A stretch of DNA of 54,834 nucleotides from Phycisphaerales bacterium (lineage in GTDB: Bacteria > Planctomycetota > Phycisphaerae > Sedimentisphaerales > Anaerobacaceae), in assembly GCA_003170415.1 (NCBI GenBank), contig PMZJ01000015.1:1-54834 (forward strand), given 5' to 3'. A program made the position numbers and the translations under genes. This document shows positions 16,355 through 24,789 of the stretch, in pieces (the stretch's first letter is position 1; every line of letters starts with the position of its first letter). A model generated the notes under the pieces. The model was not told the DNA's origin, did not search any database, and saw only the letters and a program-made list of their open reading frames with translations.

Positions 16355-16408
16355 ACTCTGTGCTCTCTGTGTCCTCTGTGGCTAAAAAAATACGAGGCTT
16401 CTGTGGCC
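16355..16408 (-). repeat. CACAGAG dispersed repeat, copy 2 (right flank of AT-rich cassette)
   Basis: Read on the minus strand this is TTTTTTTAGCCACAGAGGAC followed by two more CACAGAG units, matching copy 1 at 13865 in inverse orientation. It also has an extra GGCCACAGAAGCC unit at its outer end. It lies directly beyond the 3' end of the HIT gene. Confidence 0.8.
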
Positions 16409-16415
16409 AATAATT

Positions 16416-16925
16416 TTACAGAACCGGAAGACCGTTTTGGGCGCTTGTTTGTTTTAATACCGCCAGAAGCTCCGTCAAACTCTGGCTGATGAGGTATGTA
16501 TCGCTGCAAACACGGACAAAATTGGTATCGCCGTTCCAGCGAGGGACAACGTGGATGTGCATATGGTCGGGCAATCCCGCTCCGGCGCATCTGCCGAAAT
16601 TGATACCGATATTAAAGCCGTGCGGCTTAATCGTAAGAGAGAGAACCTTCTGGGCGTCTCTTGCCATTTTGGTCATTTCAAGAAGTTCCTCGTCGTTTGC
16701 CTCACTGAAATCGGGAATATGCCGGACAGGCGCGATGAGCAGATGCCCATTATTATAAGGGAAGCGATTCATCACCGCGATGCAGTTTTTTGAACGCCAC
16801 AGAACAAGATTATTATCGTCATCCTGTGGAGTTTTTATATTTTTGCAGATAAAGCACTCGCTTTTGTCGGCGAGGCCCTGGATGTATCCGATTCGCCACG
16901 GAGCCCAAAGATTTTTGCGCTTCAA
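16416..16925 (-). CDS. HIT family nucleotide hydrolase/transferase
   Basis: A 169-residue histidine-triad protein. The catalytic HIT motif is HMHIHVVPRW, preceded by GINFGRCAGAGLPD. The N-terminus MKRKNLWAPWRIGYI and the following CFIC pair resemble the Ap4A phosphorylase-like HIT branch found in actinobacteria and planctomycetes. NNGHLLIAPVRHIPDF is the family's strand-turn. It acts in the cytosol on nucleoside polyphosphates or nucleotidyl adducts; the exact substrate is not readable. The start is TTG at 16925, chosen because GGAGG sits seven bases upstream. Confidence 0.88.
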   Translation of the reverse strand: MKRKNLWAPWRIGYIQGLADKSECFICKNIKTPQDDDNNLVLWRSKNCIAVMNRFPYNNGHLLIAPVRHIPDFSEANDEELLEMTKMARDAQKVLSLTIKPHGFNIGINFGRCAGAGLPDHMHIHVVPRWNGDTNFVRVCSDTYLISQSLTELLAVLKQTSAQNGLPVL

Positions 16926-16964
16926 TTTTACACCTCCATGCGCTACGGCCGGCCCTTAAAAAAA

Positions 16965-17963
16965 CTATTTACCGGGAACAGACGGCGCAAGAAGCTCCAT
17001 TGTCATGTTCTGGTCAATAGTTATCTGCGGATTGATACCGCCCAGGCCCATAGGCAACGACGCACTGGCGTGCACCGTATAGCTTTGACTGTATCGTTCG
17101 GTTCTTCCGGCATCTATGTTGAAAAGCTCCTGTCCATGGCCCTGTAAATCGAGCGTTTTGTACTCGCGCAGAAATCCGAATATTCCGCTCATCTGGAATG
17201 GCTCGGTATAAGGGACGGGCCATTCGGGAGGATTCGGCCACAGCAGAGAATAGGAACTATCGATTACGGCTATCCGGTTATTGGCATCCTGAACACGTAT
17301 TTCCGACAGCGTGTAATTGACGTCTCTGGCAGCGAACAGAACCATCGTGGCAGGCACGGCAAGCACGGACTTCCACTTGTCGCCGACGGCGACACCTTTG
17401 GTGGGATTACTTATGCTCGATACCGAATCCCACAGGAACCACTGCATCGCAATAACATCGAAAAGCATATCCGGGTCTTTAATGAGACCTTTGCTTCTGT
17501 CGGCCCTGAATGCCCGCTGCCCCACTTGAAGAAGCACGTCGCGAAACCCTGAACCGTCCACAATTTTGCCCCTGGCGTCAACGGTAAACGTCCAGCTCTT
17601 GCCGGCGAAACCTTCCGCCGCCTCCTGCCAATTCTGCTGGCGGGGCGATTCCGACGTGCGTTTTGCCTTTGCGGATTCACAATCGGCCCTTATTGTCGAA
17701 ACACCGTAGGGGTCAACTTTGACTGGAGTGTATGAAACAACCATCTCCAGCGATTCCGACGACTTGTTGATTTTGCTCGGCCCCCCACCCCTCATCGGCC
17801 CCCAGTCCACCGCCATATTCCTGCTGTTGACGAACTTGTATTTAAGGGTCTGGCCGGGCTTGAAATCAACCGTCAATAATACTTTACGGGACGACGGCGC
17901 CGACGTGCAGCCGCCGATAATCCCTGCAATCAAAGCCACTACAAGAATTTTTGTCCGGCTCAA
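16965..17963 (-). CDS. Lipoprotein, DUF6263-like (copy B)
   Basis: A 332-residue predicted lipoprotein: a hydrophobic N-terminal segment VALIAGIIGGC ends in a lipobox Cys at about residue 19. The mature part starts LLTVDFKPGQTLKYKFVNSR and contains DPYGVSTIRAD, KSWTFTVDARGKIVDGSGF and VAVGDKWKS, the layout of DUF6263 proteins (envelope proteins of unknown function). It is a paralogue of the next gene upstream (17990-19033): both share an early YK strand, a DP(Y/N)G turn, a central VDG or similar strand and a late AGR-x-E-x-Y segment. TTG at 17963 is used as start because AAAGGA lies upstream at good spacing. The two genes are 26 bases apart and probably one transcript. Confidence 0.75.
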   Translation of the reverse strand: MSRTKILVVALIAGIIGGCTSAPSSRKVLLTVDFKPGQTLKYKFVNSRNMAVDWGPMRGGGPSKINKSSESLEMVVSYTPVKVDPYGVSTIRADCESAKAKRTSESPRQQNWQEAAEGFAGKSWTFTVDARGKIVDGSGFRDVLLQVGQRAFRADRSKGLIKDPDMLFDVIAMQWFLWDSVSSISNPTKGVAVGDKWKSVLAVPATMVLFAARDVNYTLSEIRVQDANNRIAVIDSSYSLLWPNPPEWPVPYTEPFQMSGIFGFLREYKTLDLQGHGQELFNIDAGRTERYSQSYTVHASASLPMGLGGINPQITIDQNMTMELLAPSVPGK

Positions 17964-17989
17964 CTTTGGTTCCTTTCGCTCAAACCCGA

Positions 17990-19033
17990 TTATTTAACTC
18001 TTTCAATGCTGTAAACGCGGGAAGCGGACATCTTTAACACCACCGGCTCGCTGGTATCACCCTGCTTTGCCGGAAGCGCTACAGTCCAGCTTGCCTCTAA
18101 ATCTTCGTGGTAATTTTCTATCCTGCCTGCTTTCAAATCAAACTCGCCGCCGCCGGTGTATGAATCGTTCGTGTCAAACGTTTTCGGCACACCAATCTCT
18201 GCCTGCTGACCGCGGTATTTTGGTTCAACCTCGGATGCAGGTATCGTGTTCATATCGATAACCGCAATCTCGCGGCCCCCCACGTCTCGTATTTCTTTGA
18301 GCGTGTAAATCTTCTCGTATGATTTAAGGCCCATCTTGCCAAACGCAAAGGTCTTGATTCTGCTCCACTTCTCGCCGGGCTTAAGCATTTCCTGCCCATG
18401 TTCCGGCAACTGCATCGCCCCATGCCTTTCCATTATTGCCTCAGGATACAAAATGCTGACTCCTGCATCTCCGGAGGGGGTGCCGTCTTTCATCGTCATC
18501 ATAGCATGCGGCAGGTCATCTACCGCAGATATATTGTTCGACGGACTGAATTCTATCAGATAGGTTTGGCCGATTAATTTCATTATTGGATCGTTGGCGT
18601 CCGAACGTCTGGAACTGTCAAAATCCACCGAGGCCGTATTCTTATTTGAAAAAAGACATTTCACTCCATCGATTGTGACCAGGGCAACTGCTATGCCATT
18701 GGGGTCCACACTTTGTATGTGCTGCGTAAGGACCATTTCGACCCGTTCTTCGTTGAAGTTCTCCTCAAAAACCGCTTTATCAGGGACGGGCCCCTGCCAT
18801 TTTGTGGTCCGACGGGCCTGGGTTGTAATCTTATAGGTGGCCAGGTCGCCAATAGCCGGTCTCAACGCGATTTTCACCTGTGCTTGTGCTGGCGCCTTTA
18901 CTGGTGCTGGCGCTTGTGCCAAGGGTTTGGCTTCGGTTCCGCCGGACTGGGCCTTCTGCTCACAGCCCCACACGAACACACTGCAACATATACCCGCGAC
19001 GACTACACATCTTAAAATACTGTTTGTTGTCAT
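17990..19033 (-). CDS. Lipoprotein, DUF6263-like (copy A)
   Basis: A 347-residue predicted lipoprotein. A signal segment ends VFVWGCEQK (lipobox Cys near residue 24), followed by an Ala/Pro/Gln linker (residues 38-53). The globular part holds GDLATYKITTQARRTTKW, SVDPNGIAVALVTIDG, GEKWSRIKTFAFGKMG and a late AGRIENYHEDLEASW segment. This parallels the downstream paralogue at 16965. Periplasmic or outer-membrane location is inferred from the lipobox; function is unknown. A good promoter (TTGTAT / TATAAT) lies at 19080-19107 on the minus strand and should drive both lipoprotein genes. ilvD is divergent. Confidence 0.75.
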   Translation of the reverse strand: MTTNSILRCVVVAGICCSVFVWGCEQKAQSGGTEAKPLAQAPAPVKAPAQAQVKIALRPAIGDLATYKITTQARRTTKWQGPVPDKAVFEENFNEERVEMVLTQHIQSVDPNGIAVALVTIDGVKCLFSNKNTASVDFDSSRRSDANDPIMKLIGQTYLIEFSPSNNISAVDDLPHAMMTMKDGTPSGDAGVSILYPEAIMERHGAMQLPEHGQEMLKPGEKWSRIKTFAFGKMGLKSYEKIYTLKEIRDVGGREIAVIDMNTIPASEVEPKYRGQQAEIGVPKTFDTNDSYTGGGEFDLKAGRIENYHEDLEASWTVALPAKQGDTSEPVVLKMSASRVYSIERVK

Positions 19034-19079
19034 AATTTTGGTCTCCCAGTTAATTTAGCTTGCCCAAATTAAAACGGTT

Positions 19080-19107
19080 ATTATACCCCGTTCTGATGCT
19101 AATACAA
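19080..19107 (-). promoter_or_regulatory. Sigma-70-type promoter for the DUF6263 lipoprotein pair
   Basis: On the minus strand TTGTAT (19107-19102) is separated by 16 bases from a perfect TATAAT (19085-19080), about 45 bases upstream of the lipoprotein ATG at 19033. Seen directly; activity inferred from consensus. Confidence 0.6.
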
Positions 19108-19199
19108 CCTATTTTTCTTCAACAGCAGCCGTCAAATCGTTACAATATACGTTTTGAAAATGCCCAGGTTTGGGCACAACTTTGCAGAAAGGAAAACAA

Positions 19200-20867
19200 A
19201 TGAGAAGCGACACAATAAAGAGCGGTTTTCAGCGAGCGCCTCACCGCGGGCTGCTGCACGCCTGCGGTATAGCCGACGCTGACATCAACAAACCATTCAT
19301 CGCCATCGCAAACAGTTTTTGCGAGATAGTTCCCGGCCATGTTCATCTCAACAAGGTGGCACAGATTGTCAAGCAGGCCGTGCGAGAAGCGGGCGGCGTG
19401 CCTTTTGAGTTCAACACGATAGCCGTCTGCGACGGAATCGCGATGGGCCATACGGGTATGAAATACTCGCTTGCCTCGCGTGAGATAATCGCCGACTCGG
19501 TCGAGACAATGCTTCAGGCACACTGTTTCGACGGGATGATTTGCATTCCGAACTGCGACAAGATTATACCCGGTATGCTGATGGCGGCCGTCCGGCTGAA
19601 TATCCCCACGATTTTTGTCTCCGGCGGGCCTATGGCGGCTGGAAAAACCAAAGACGGCAAAACTGTTGACCTCATCAGCATCTTTGAAGGCGTCGCTAAA
19701 TTCAACGCAGGCAAAATCAACGAAGAGCAGTTGAAAGAACTCGAAGCCACGGGTTGCCCCACCTGCGGCAGTTGCTCAGGAATGTTCACCGCCAACTCGA
19801 TGAATTGCCTGTGCGAGGCAATCGGTATCGCGCTACCGGGCAACGGCACGATATTGGCGGTCAATCCCAAACGCGAAGAGCTTTATAAACAGGCGGGCAG
19901 GCAAATCATCCAGTTAATCGAAAAGAATATCAAACCATTAGATATAATCAGCGCCAAATCTATGGATAACGCCCTGGCGCTTGATATGGCAATGGGCGGC
20001 TCGACAAATACCGTCCTGCATACGCTGGCAGTCGCAAGCGAGGCGGGTATTAAATATGACCTTGACCGGATAAACAAAATTTCCGCCAGATGCCCGAATA
20101 TCTGCAAGGTCTCGCCATCGAGTCCGTTCCACGTCGAGGATGTCGATTCGGCAGGCGGTATCAGCGCAATACTCAAGGAGGTAAGCAGGGTCCCGAAACT
20201 GCTCAATCTCGACACGCTTACCGTTACGGGCAAAAAATTAGGCGAAAATATCGCGAACGCGAAAATTAACAATACCGCGGTAATCCACACAATCGAAAAC
20301 GCCTACTCAAAAACCGGCGGATTGGCCATACTCAAAGGCAATCTCGCACCAAAAGGAGCCGTAGTCAAAATGGCGGGCGTCACACAGAATATGCTCACCC
20401 ACAAAGGCCCTGCCGTCATTTTCGACAGCCAGGAAGAGGCGGGCGAAGGAATCCTTGCGGGCAAGGTCAAGGCGGGCGACGTCGTAATTATCCGCTACGA
20501 AGGCCCCAAAGGCGGCCCGGGTATGCAGGAAATGCTCAGCCCCACAAGTTATATTGTTGGCGCAGGTCTCGGCGAATCAGTCGCCCTCATTACCGACGGC
20601 AGATTCAGCGGCGGCACACGCGGCGCCTGCATAGGCCACGTCAGCCCCGAAGCCGCGGTTGGTGGACCAATCGGACTGTTGAAAAAAGGCGACATAATCG
20701 AAATCGACATACCCCACAACAAGATAAATGTGAAACTGTCCGCCAAGGAACTCGCTGCTCGAAAGAAAAAATGGAAGCCGAGAAAACCAAATATTACAAC
20801 CGGCTGCCTTGCCAAATATGCCGCTATGGCAACAAGCGCAGACACAGGAGCAGTACTGAAGTGGTAG
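19200..20867 (+). CDS. ilvD: Dihydroxy-acid dehydratase (IlvD)
   Basis: Converts dihydroxy-isovalerate and dihydroxy-methylvalerate to the 2-oxo acids in valine, isoleucine and leucine synthesis; its product 2-oxoisovalerate also feeds PanB, encoded at 1834. The 555-residue protein shows the iron-sulfur Cys motifs [10 protein letters not shown] and [32 protein letters not shown], the [12 protein letters not shown] loop and C-terminal [10 protein letters not shown] with the catalytic Ser. The ATG at 19200 is preceded by AAAGGA. Ten extra in-frame codons upstream are not family-like. A TTCAAC-17-TACAAT pair about 60 bases upstream could be its promoter. No other ilv or leu gene is in the window. 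Confidence 0.95.
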   Translation: MRSDTIKSGFQRAPHRGLLHACGIADADINKPFIAIANSFCEIVPGHVHLNKVAQIVKQAVREAGGVPFEFNTIAVCDGIAMGHTGMKYSLASREIIADSVETMLQAHCFDGMICIPNCDKIIPGMLMAAVRLNIPTIFVSGGPMAAGKTKDGKTVDLISIFEGVAKFNAGKINEEQLKELEATGCPTCGSCSGMFTANSMNCLCEAIGIALPGNGTILAVNPKREELYKQAGRQIIQLIEKNIKPLDIISAKSMDNALALDMAMGGSTNTVLHTLAVASEAGIKYDLDRINKISARCPNICKVSPSSPFHVEDVDSAGGISAILKEVSRVPKLLNLDTLTVTGKKLGENIANAKINNTAVIHTIENAYSKTGGLAILKGNLAPKGAVVKMAGVTQNMLTHKGPAVIFDSQEEAGEGILAGKVKAGDVVIIRYEGPKGGPGMQEMLSPTSYIVGAGLGESVALITDGRFSGGTRGACIGHVSPEAAVGGPIGLLKKGDIIEIDIPHNKINVKLSAKELAARKKKWKPRKPNITTGCLAKYAAMATSADTGAVLKW

Positions 20868-21215
20868 CTCACACCACGATATGTGATGTGACAATAATCG
20901 ATAATCGATTCAGACCGTATCCAGCAGGATGCGACACAGGGACTAACGATAGGCGAGAAAGTCCTATAAAATCTTTTGTGCTTGAAAATCCTGTGGGAAA
21001 TTGTTAGAAGAATGTAGCGGAGGAGTGGAAGTTAAATTTCACTCCCGGCTCGGCGAAATTACTTCTCACCGCCAAGACCGCAGAGTTCGCAGAGTTTATA
21101 AATTTGTTTTTTCTCAGCGTTCTCCGCGTGCTCGGCGGTAAATATCAGTAAAAACCGAGACGAGCCCCGCCGGTAATCAGAACGGAAACTGGTGCTGTTG
21201 TTTTTTGGGTTGCCA
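20868..21215. other. Gene-free interval holding a palindromic CGCAGAG repeat
   Basis: No gene is supported. After ilvD there is about 190 bases of unremarkable sequence. Then a palindromic repeat runs from about 21067 to 21142: CACCGCC...CGCAGAGTTCGCAGAG, a short AT-rich centre, then CTCAGCGTTCTCCGCGTGCT and GGCGGTAAAT. The outer ends (ACCGCC and GGCGGT) are inverted, so the element can fold end to end. Related copies are at 36030-36060 and 41757-41832. Confidence 0.65.
21067..21142. repeat. CGCAGAG palindromic repeat, copy 1
   Basis: A two-armed element: left arm CACCGCCAAGACCGCAGAG and a second CGCAGAG unit; right arm with GCGTTCTCCGCGTGCTCGG and terminal GCGGTAAAT. It is the same family as the elements at 36030 (one arm) and 41757 (two arms). 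Confidence 0.75.
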
Positions 21216-24200
21216 ATGGACGTTAACAGGACAAAGGAAAACGGGGGGGCAAGTCCGCAGGATAGTCAGGGAAAGTTTGTCCCGACCTGCCAGATATGCG
21301 GAGAAAAGCACTGGCCGCATCATCCCCTCGCGCCCTGCTTCAACGCCAAAAAAGTAAAAGAAAAAGCCAAAGCGGAGGCGGCGGCAAAGGCGCTTGCTGA
21401 AAAACAGGCGAGAATTGACGCCAAACTTCAGGCAAAAGAGCAGGCCCGCGCGGAGAAGCTCGCGAGAATCGAGGCCAAATCACAGGAAAAAGCCGACAGG
21501 CAGGCATATTACGATGCGATAAAAAAAGCGGAGGAGATTGCGAACCAGGAGTCGCAGGCAAGGGCCGAAGCACAGAGAATCGCTCAGGCAGAAACAAGGG
21601 CAAGGATCGTCGCGGAAGAAAAAGCAAGAACCGAAACCGAGGCGAGAATAAAAGCTGAGCAGCAGACGCGAATCAAACTTGAGGAGAAGACCCGCGATTT
21701 TCAGGAATCGCGGCGGCAAATCGAGGAGCGATTGCAGGCCGAATTAGCTGCCCGAACCCAATTACAGAAACAGATTGACGAATACCACCTGCTGATTAGC
21801 GAGATGCGGGAAAAGCTCGAAGCCCAGACAAAAGCCCGTAACGCCGTTGAACAGCAGGTTCACATCGAATCACAGGCACGGTCGCAGGCCGAATCGGCTT
21901 TGGAAGAAAAAGCAAGTACCTTTGGCAAAGCAATAGAGGATATACAGGTAAAACTGAATGCCCAAACACAGGCATTGGAAGAGACCGAAGGCAAACTCAA
22001 ACAACATATCGAGAACTTGGTGCAGACCGAAATCCGGCTGCGGGCAGAAGAACAGGCCAGGCGCGAGGCGGAGGAGAAATCCGAAAGAGAGACGCAGGCG
22101 AGAAACATTGCCGAGGAGCAGGCCAAACGACAGGGTGAACAGAGAATCAAGGCCGAGACGCGAGCCGAGCAGGCCGAACATCAGGTGCAGATAGAGGCGC
22201 AGGCGAGAATCAAAGCCGAACAACAGACACGAGCTGAATTGGAAGAAAAGGCAAGAGTTTTCGGCCAGTCAATTGCGCGACTCGAAGAGCGATTCAATAC
22301 CGCCGCAGAAGCAAAACAACACGCCGAAGAGCAATTACGCCTTGAGATGCAAGCGCGCCTCGAAGCTGAAACGAGAGCGAAAAATATCGCGGCAGCACTG
22401 GAGCAACTACAGTCGCAGTTCGACTCGCAAACCAGCAAACAAGCGGATACCGAACAGCGCCTTCAAACGGAAATTCAGAAGCGAACCGCCGCAGATGAGA
22501 AGACACATCTGCTAAGCGAAGAAGTTGTCAAAGAGATAGCAACGGCACAAGCCGAACAACAAGCCAGAATCGAGGCGGAAAACAAGGCAGAAGCCGCGAT
22601 ACAGGCCACTATGCAAACCGAAAGGCATACGAGAGCAGAGTTGGAAGAAAAGGCGACACTTTACGGCCAGACGATAGCAAGGGCGGAAGAAAAAATCAGG
22701 ACGCTGACGGAGACATTCAACCAGGCCGAGGAAAAACTAAACGCGGAGACAAAGGCCAGAGCTCTCGCTGAACAGCACGCAAAATCGATTTCAGAACAGC
22801 TAACCGAGTTAGCTGAACAACTTGAATCGCAGACAAACGCGAGATTGGAAGTCGAGGAAAAACTAAAGGCAGAAAATCTGGCGAGGTCGAAGGCCGAGCG
22901 GGTTGCCGCCAAAACAGCCGAGGAGAAACTGCAGGCGCAAACCGTCGCACAAACCGAAACACAGGCGCGGGCCGAAACGGAGCAAAAAACCAAAAACATA
23001 ATCGAATCGGTGGAACGAAAAGCCAAAGAAGCAATTGAATCCGCGGAGCGAAAAGCCGGGGAGGCGATTGAATCAGCAGAGCGGACAAGACAACAGGTAA
23101 AGACCGAACTTCAGGAACAAATAAAGGGCTTTACAGAAACGCTGTCGAAAATTCAGGAGCAGTTGAATCAGGAAATCGAGGCCAAAGTCACGGCCCAACA
23201 ACAGATTAGAACGCTTACGGCGACAATTGAGCAATTAAGGGAGCAGACCTCCGCACAATCGCAGAACAGGGCCACCGCCGAGCGCAGCGTGAAGGAGCTT
23301 GGCGATGCGATTGCCGAGGTCCGCAGAAACCTTGAGACACAAATCCAGGCAAGAAACCAGGCCGAGAAACAACTGGAAGCTGAATCAGCCGCGAGAACAA
23401 ATGCCGAAGAAAGGGCAGACAGTTTGGCGGCGGCGCTTGCCAAAGCACAGGGCAAAGCGGAAGCCGAAGAGAGGACAAGACGATTATCGGAGGAAAAGGC
23501 CCGCTTTGAAATCGAGGCCAAAGCGAAAGCCGAACTGCAATCGCACGCACAGTTGGAAGAAAAAGCAAAAGCATACGGCGAGGCAATAGCGACCGCCCAG
23601 GAAAAAGCCAAGTATTACGCGGAGGCCCTGACCGAAGCGAAAAACAAGCTGGTTGAAAAGGAACAATCGACAGAAGAAATTCGCGACCGGCTTAACGGCG
23701 AAATAAAGACACGTCAGCAGCTTGAAGAACAGGTCGAGCTTTATCGCCGGCAGGTCGCCCAGGCCGAAGCCGGGGCCAAAACGCAGGCCGAAGAAACTGC
23801 CAGTATTGAAATGCGGTTACGGAACCAGTTGAATACCCAGGCAAATGCTTACGAGGAACGAATCACCCAGCTTGAAGAAACACTGCTGGCCGAAACAGAC
23901 GAAGAAGAAAAACTGCGCCGGCAATTAGGAAGTGAAGCCGAAGCAAAAAACGCGGCTGAGCAAAAGGCCGGCGATATGATAAAACAAAAGATGGAGGCAT
24001 ACGAACGGGTCATCGCGGCAGCAGAAGAACAGCTTAAAAGCGAATCACGAAAGGTCTCGCAAATAGAGGCGCAGCTAAAAACAATACAGCAGGCAAAAGC
24101 CGATGTCGAACGAAAATTGGCCGAGGAAACCGAATACAGAATCTCAGCACAGGAAAATCTCAGGACCTACGCCGACCGCCTGGCTGAACTCGAAAAGAGT

Positions 24201-24686
24201 CAGGCGACTCTTGCCGCCACAAACGGCGAGGCACTGAAGAAAATAGTCGCCGAGACCGAAGCGAAAGAGCAGACGCAAAAACAGATGGAACTGCTGGCTG
24301 CCGAAATAACCAGGGCCGAACAGGAATTGCGCCAGGAGCGTCAGGCAAGAGTTGAACTGGAACAAAAACTCAAGGCAGAAACGGACGCGAGATTGAAGGC
24401 CGAAGAGAACGCACAGGCGGAATCGCAGAGACGCGCCGAAATAGAAGAGGAGTTGAGCGTCCAGAAGGAATTGACGGCCCAGGCAAACGCCGAAGCGGGG
24501 GTACAGGAGGAGGCAATTGCGAAGGAAAGAAAACCGTTGCCGTTCCAAATTCGCGAAATACCCGCCCCGCCAAAGACACAGCCCTGCGACTGCTGTGGCC
24601 GAAACGACCTCTCGCTAAACGAACTGCACAAAATTGATTCCGGCCACTTATTTTGCCCCGACTGCTTCGCCGCGTTAAGAAGATAA
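21216..24686 (+). CDS. Giant coiled-coil protein with N- and C-terminal Cys/His clusters
   Basis: A 1,156-residue protein of no known family. Residues 1-42 hold a Cys/His cluster: CQIC at 25-28, then KHWPHHPLAPC (several His, Cys41), which looks like a zinc-binding knuckle. Residues about 50-1090 are one almost uninterrupted run rich in Ala, Glu, Gln, Lys and Arg with repeated EEKAR, AEEQAR, AETRA and LEEKA-x-xYG-xAIA units, predicted to form a very long coiled coil; there are few Pro or Gly breaks. The last 35 residues contain CDCCGRNDLS and HLFCPDCF, a second zinc-ribbon-like cluster. There is no signal peptide or membrane helix, so it should be a cytosolic rod with metal-binding ends. ATG 21216 was chosen over an in-frame GTG at 21192. 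It stands alone, ending at a hairpin shared with the convergent gene. High repeat content suggests expansion by internal duplication. Confidence 0.8.
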   Translation: MDVNRTKENGGASPQDSQGKFVPTCQICGEKHWPHHPLAPCFNAKKVKEKAKAEAAAKALAEKQARIDAKLQAKEQARAEKLARIEAKSQEKADRQAYYDAIKKAEEIANQESQARAEAQRIAQAETRARIVAEEKARTETEARIKAEQQTRIKLEEKTRDFQESRRQIEERLQAELAARTQLQKQIDEYHLLISEMREKLEAQTKARNAVEQQVHIESQARSQAESALEEKASTFGKAIEDIQVKLNAQTQALEETEGKLKQHIENLVQTEIRLRAEEQARREAEEKSERETQARNIAEEQAKRQGEQRIKAETRAEQAEHQVQIEAQARIKAEQQTRAELEEKARVFGQSIARLEERFNTAAEAKQHAEEQLRLEMQARLEAETRAKNIAAALEQLQSQFDSQTSKQADTEQRLQTEIQKRTAADEKTHLLSEEVVKEIATAQAEQQARIEAENKAEAAIQATMQTERHTRAELEEKATLYGQTIARAEEKIRTLTETFNQAEEKLNAETKARALAEQHAKSISEQLTELAEQLESQTNARLEVEEKLKAENLARSKAERVAAKTAEEKLQAQTVAQTETQARAETEQKTKNIIESVERKAKEAIESAERKAGEAIESAERTRQQVKTELQEQIKGFTETLSKIQEQLNQEIEAKVTAQQQIRTLTATIEQLREQTSAQSQNRATAERSVKELGDAIAEVRRNLETQIQARNQAEKQLEAESAARTNAEERADSLAAALAKAQGKAEAEERTRRLSEEKARFEIEAKAKAELQSHAQLEEKAKAYGEAIATAQEKAKYYAEALTEAKNKLVEKEQSTEEIRDRLNGEIKTRQQLEEQVELYRRQVAQAEAGAKTQAEETASIEMRLRNQLNTQANAYEERITQLEETLLAETDEEEKLRRQLGSEAEAKNAAEQKAGDMIKQKMEAYERVIAAAEEQLKSESRKVSQIEAQLKTIQQAKADVERKLAEETEYRISAQENLRTYADRLAELEKSQATLAATNGEALKKIVAETEAKEQTQKQMELLAAEITRAEQELRQERQARVELEQKLKAETDARLKAEENAQAESQRRAEIEEELSVQKELTAQANAEAGVQEEAIAKERKPLPFQIREIPAPPKTQPCDCCGRNDLSLNELHKIDSGHLFCPDCFAALRR

Positions 24687-24745
24687 GGTCTCGCCTTTCG
24701 GCCTGCCCGACAAAGCGCAAGCGAAGACGGAAACGCAGCGAAGAA

Positions 24746-24776
24746 GGGCCTGCCTCAGGAGGAAAGCGACAGGCCC
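24746..24776. terminator. Possible bidirectional hairpin between convergent genes
   Basis: GGGCCTG and CAGGCCC pair across a 17-base loop between the coiled-coil gene (ends 24686) and the convergent secreted-protein gene (ends 24790). No long T-run follows on either side, so termination strength is uncertain. Confidence 0.35.
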
Positions 24777-24789
24777 CCATTTCAAAAAG

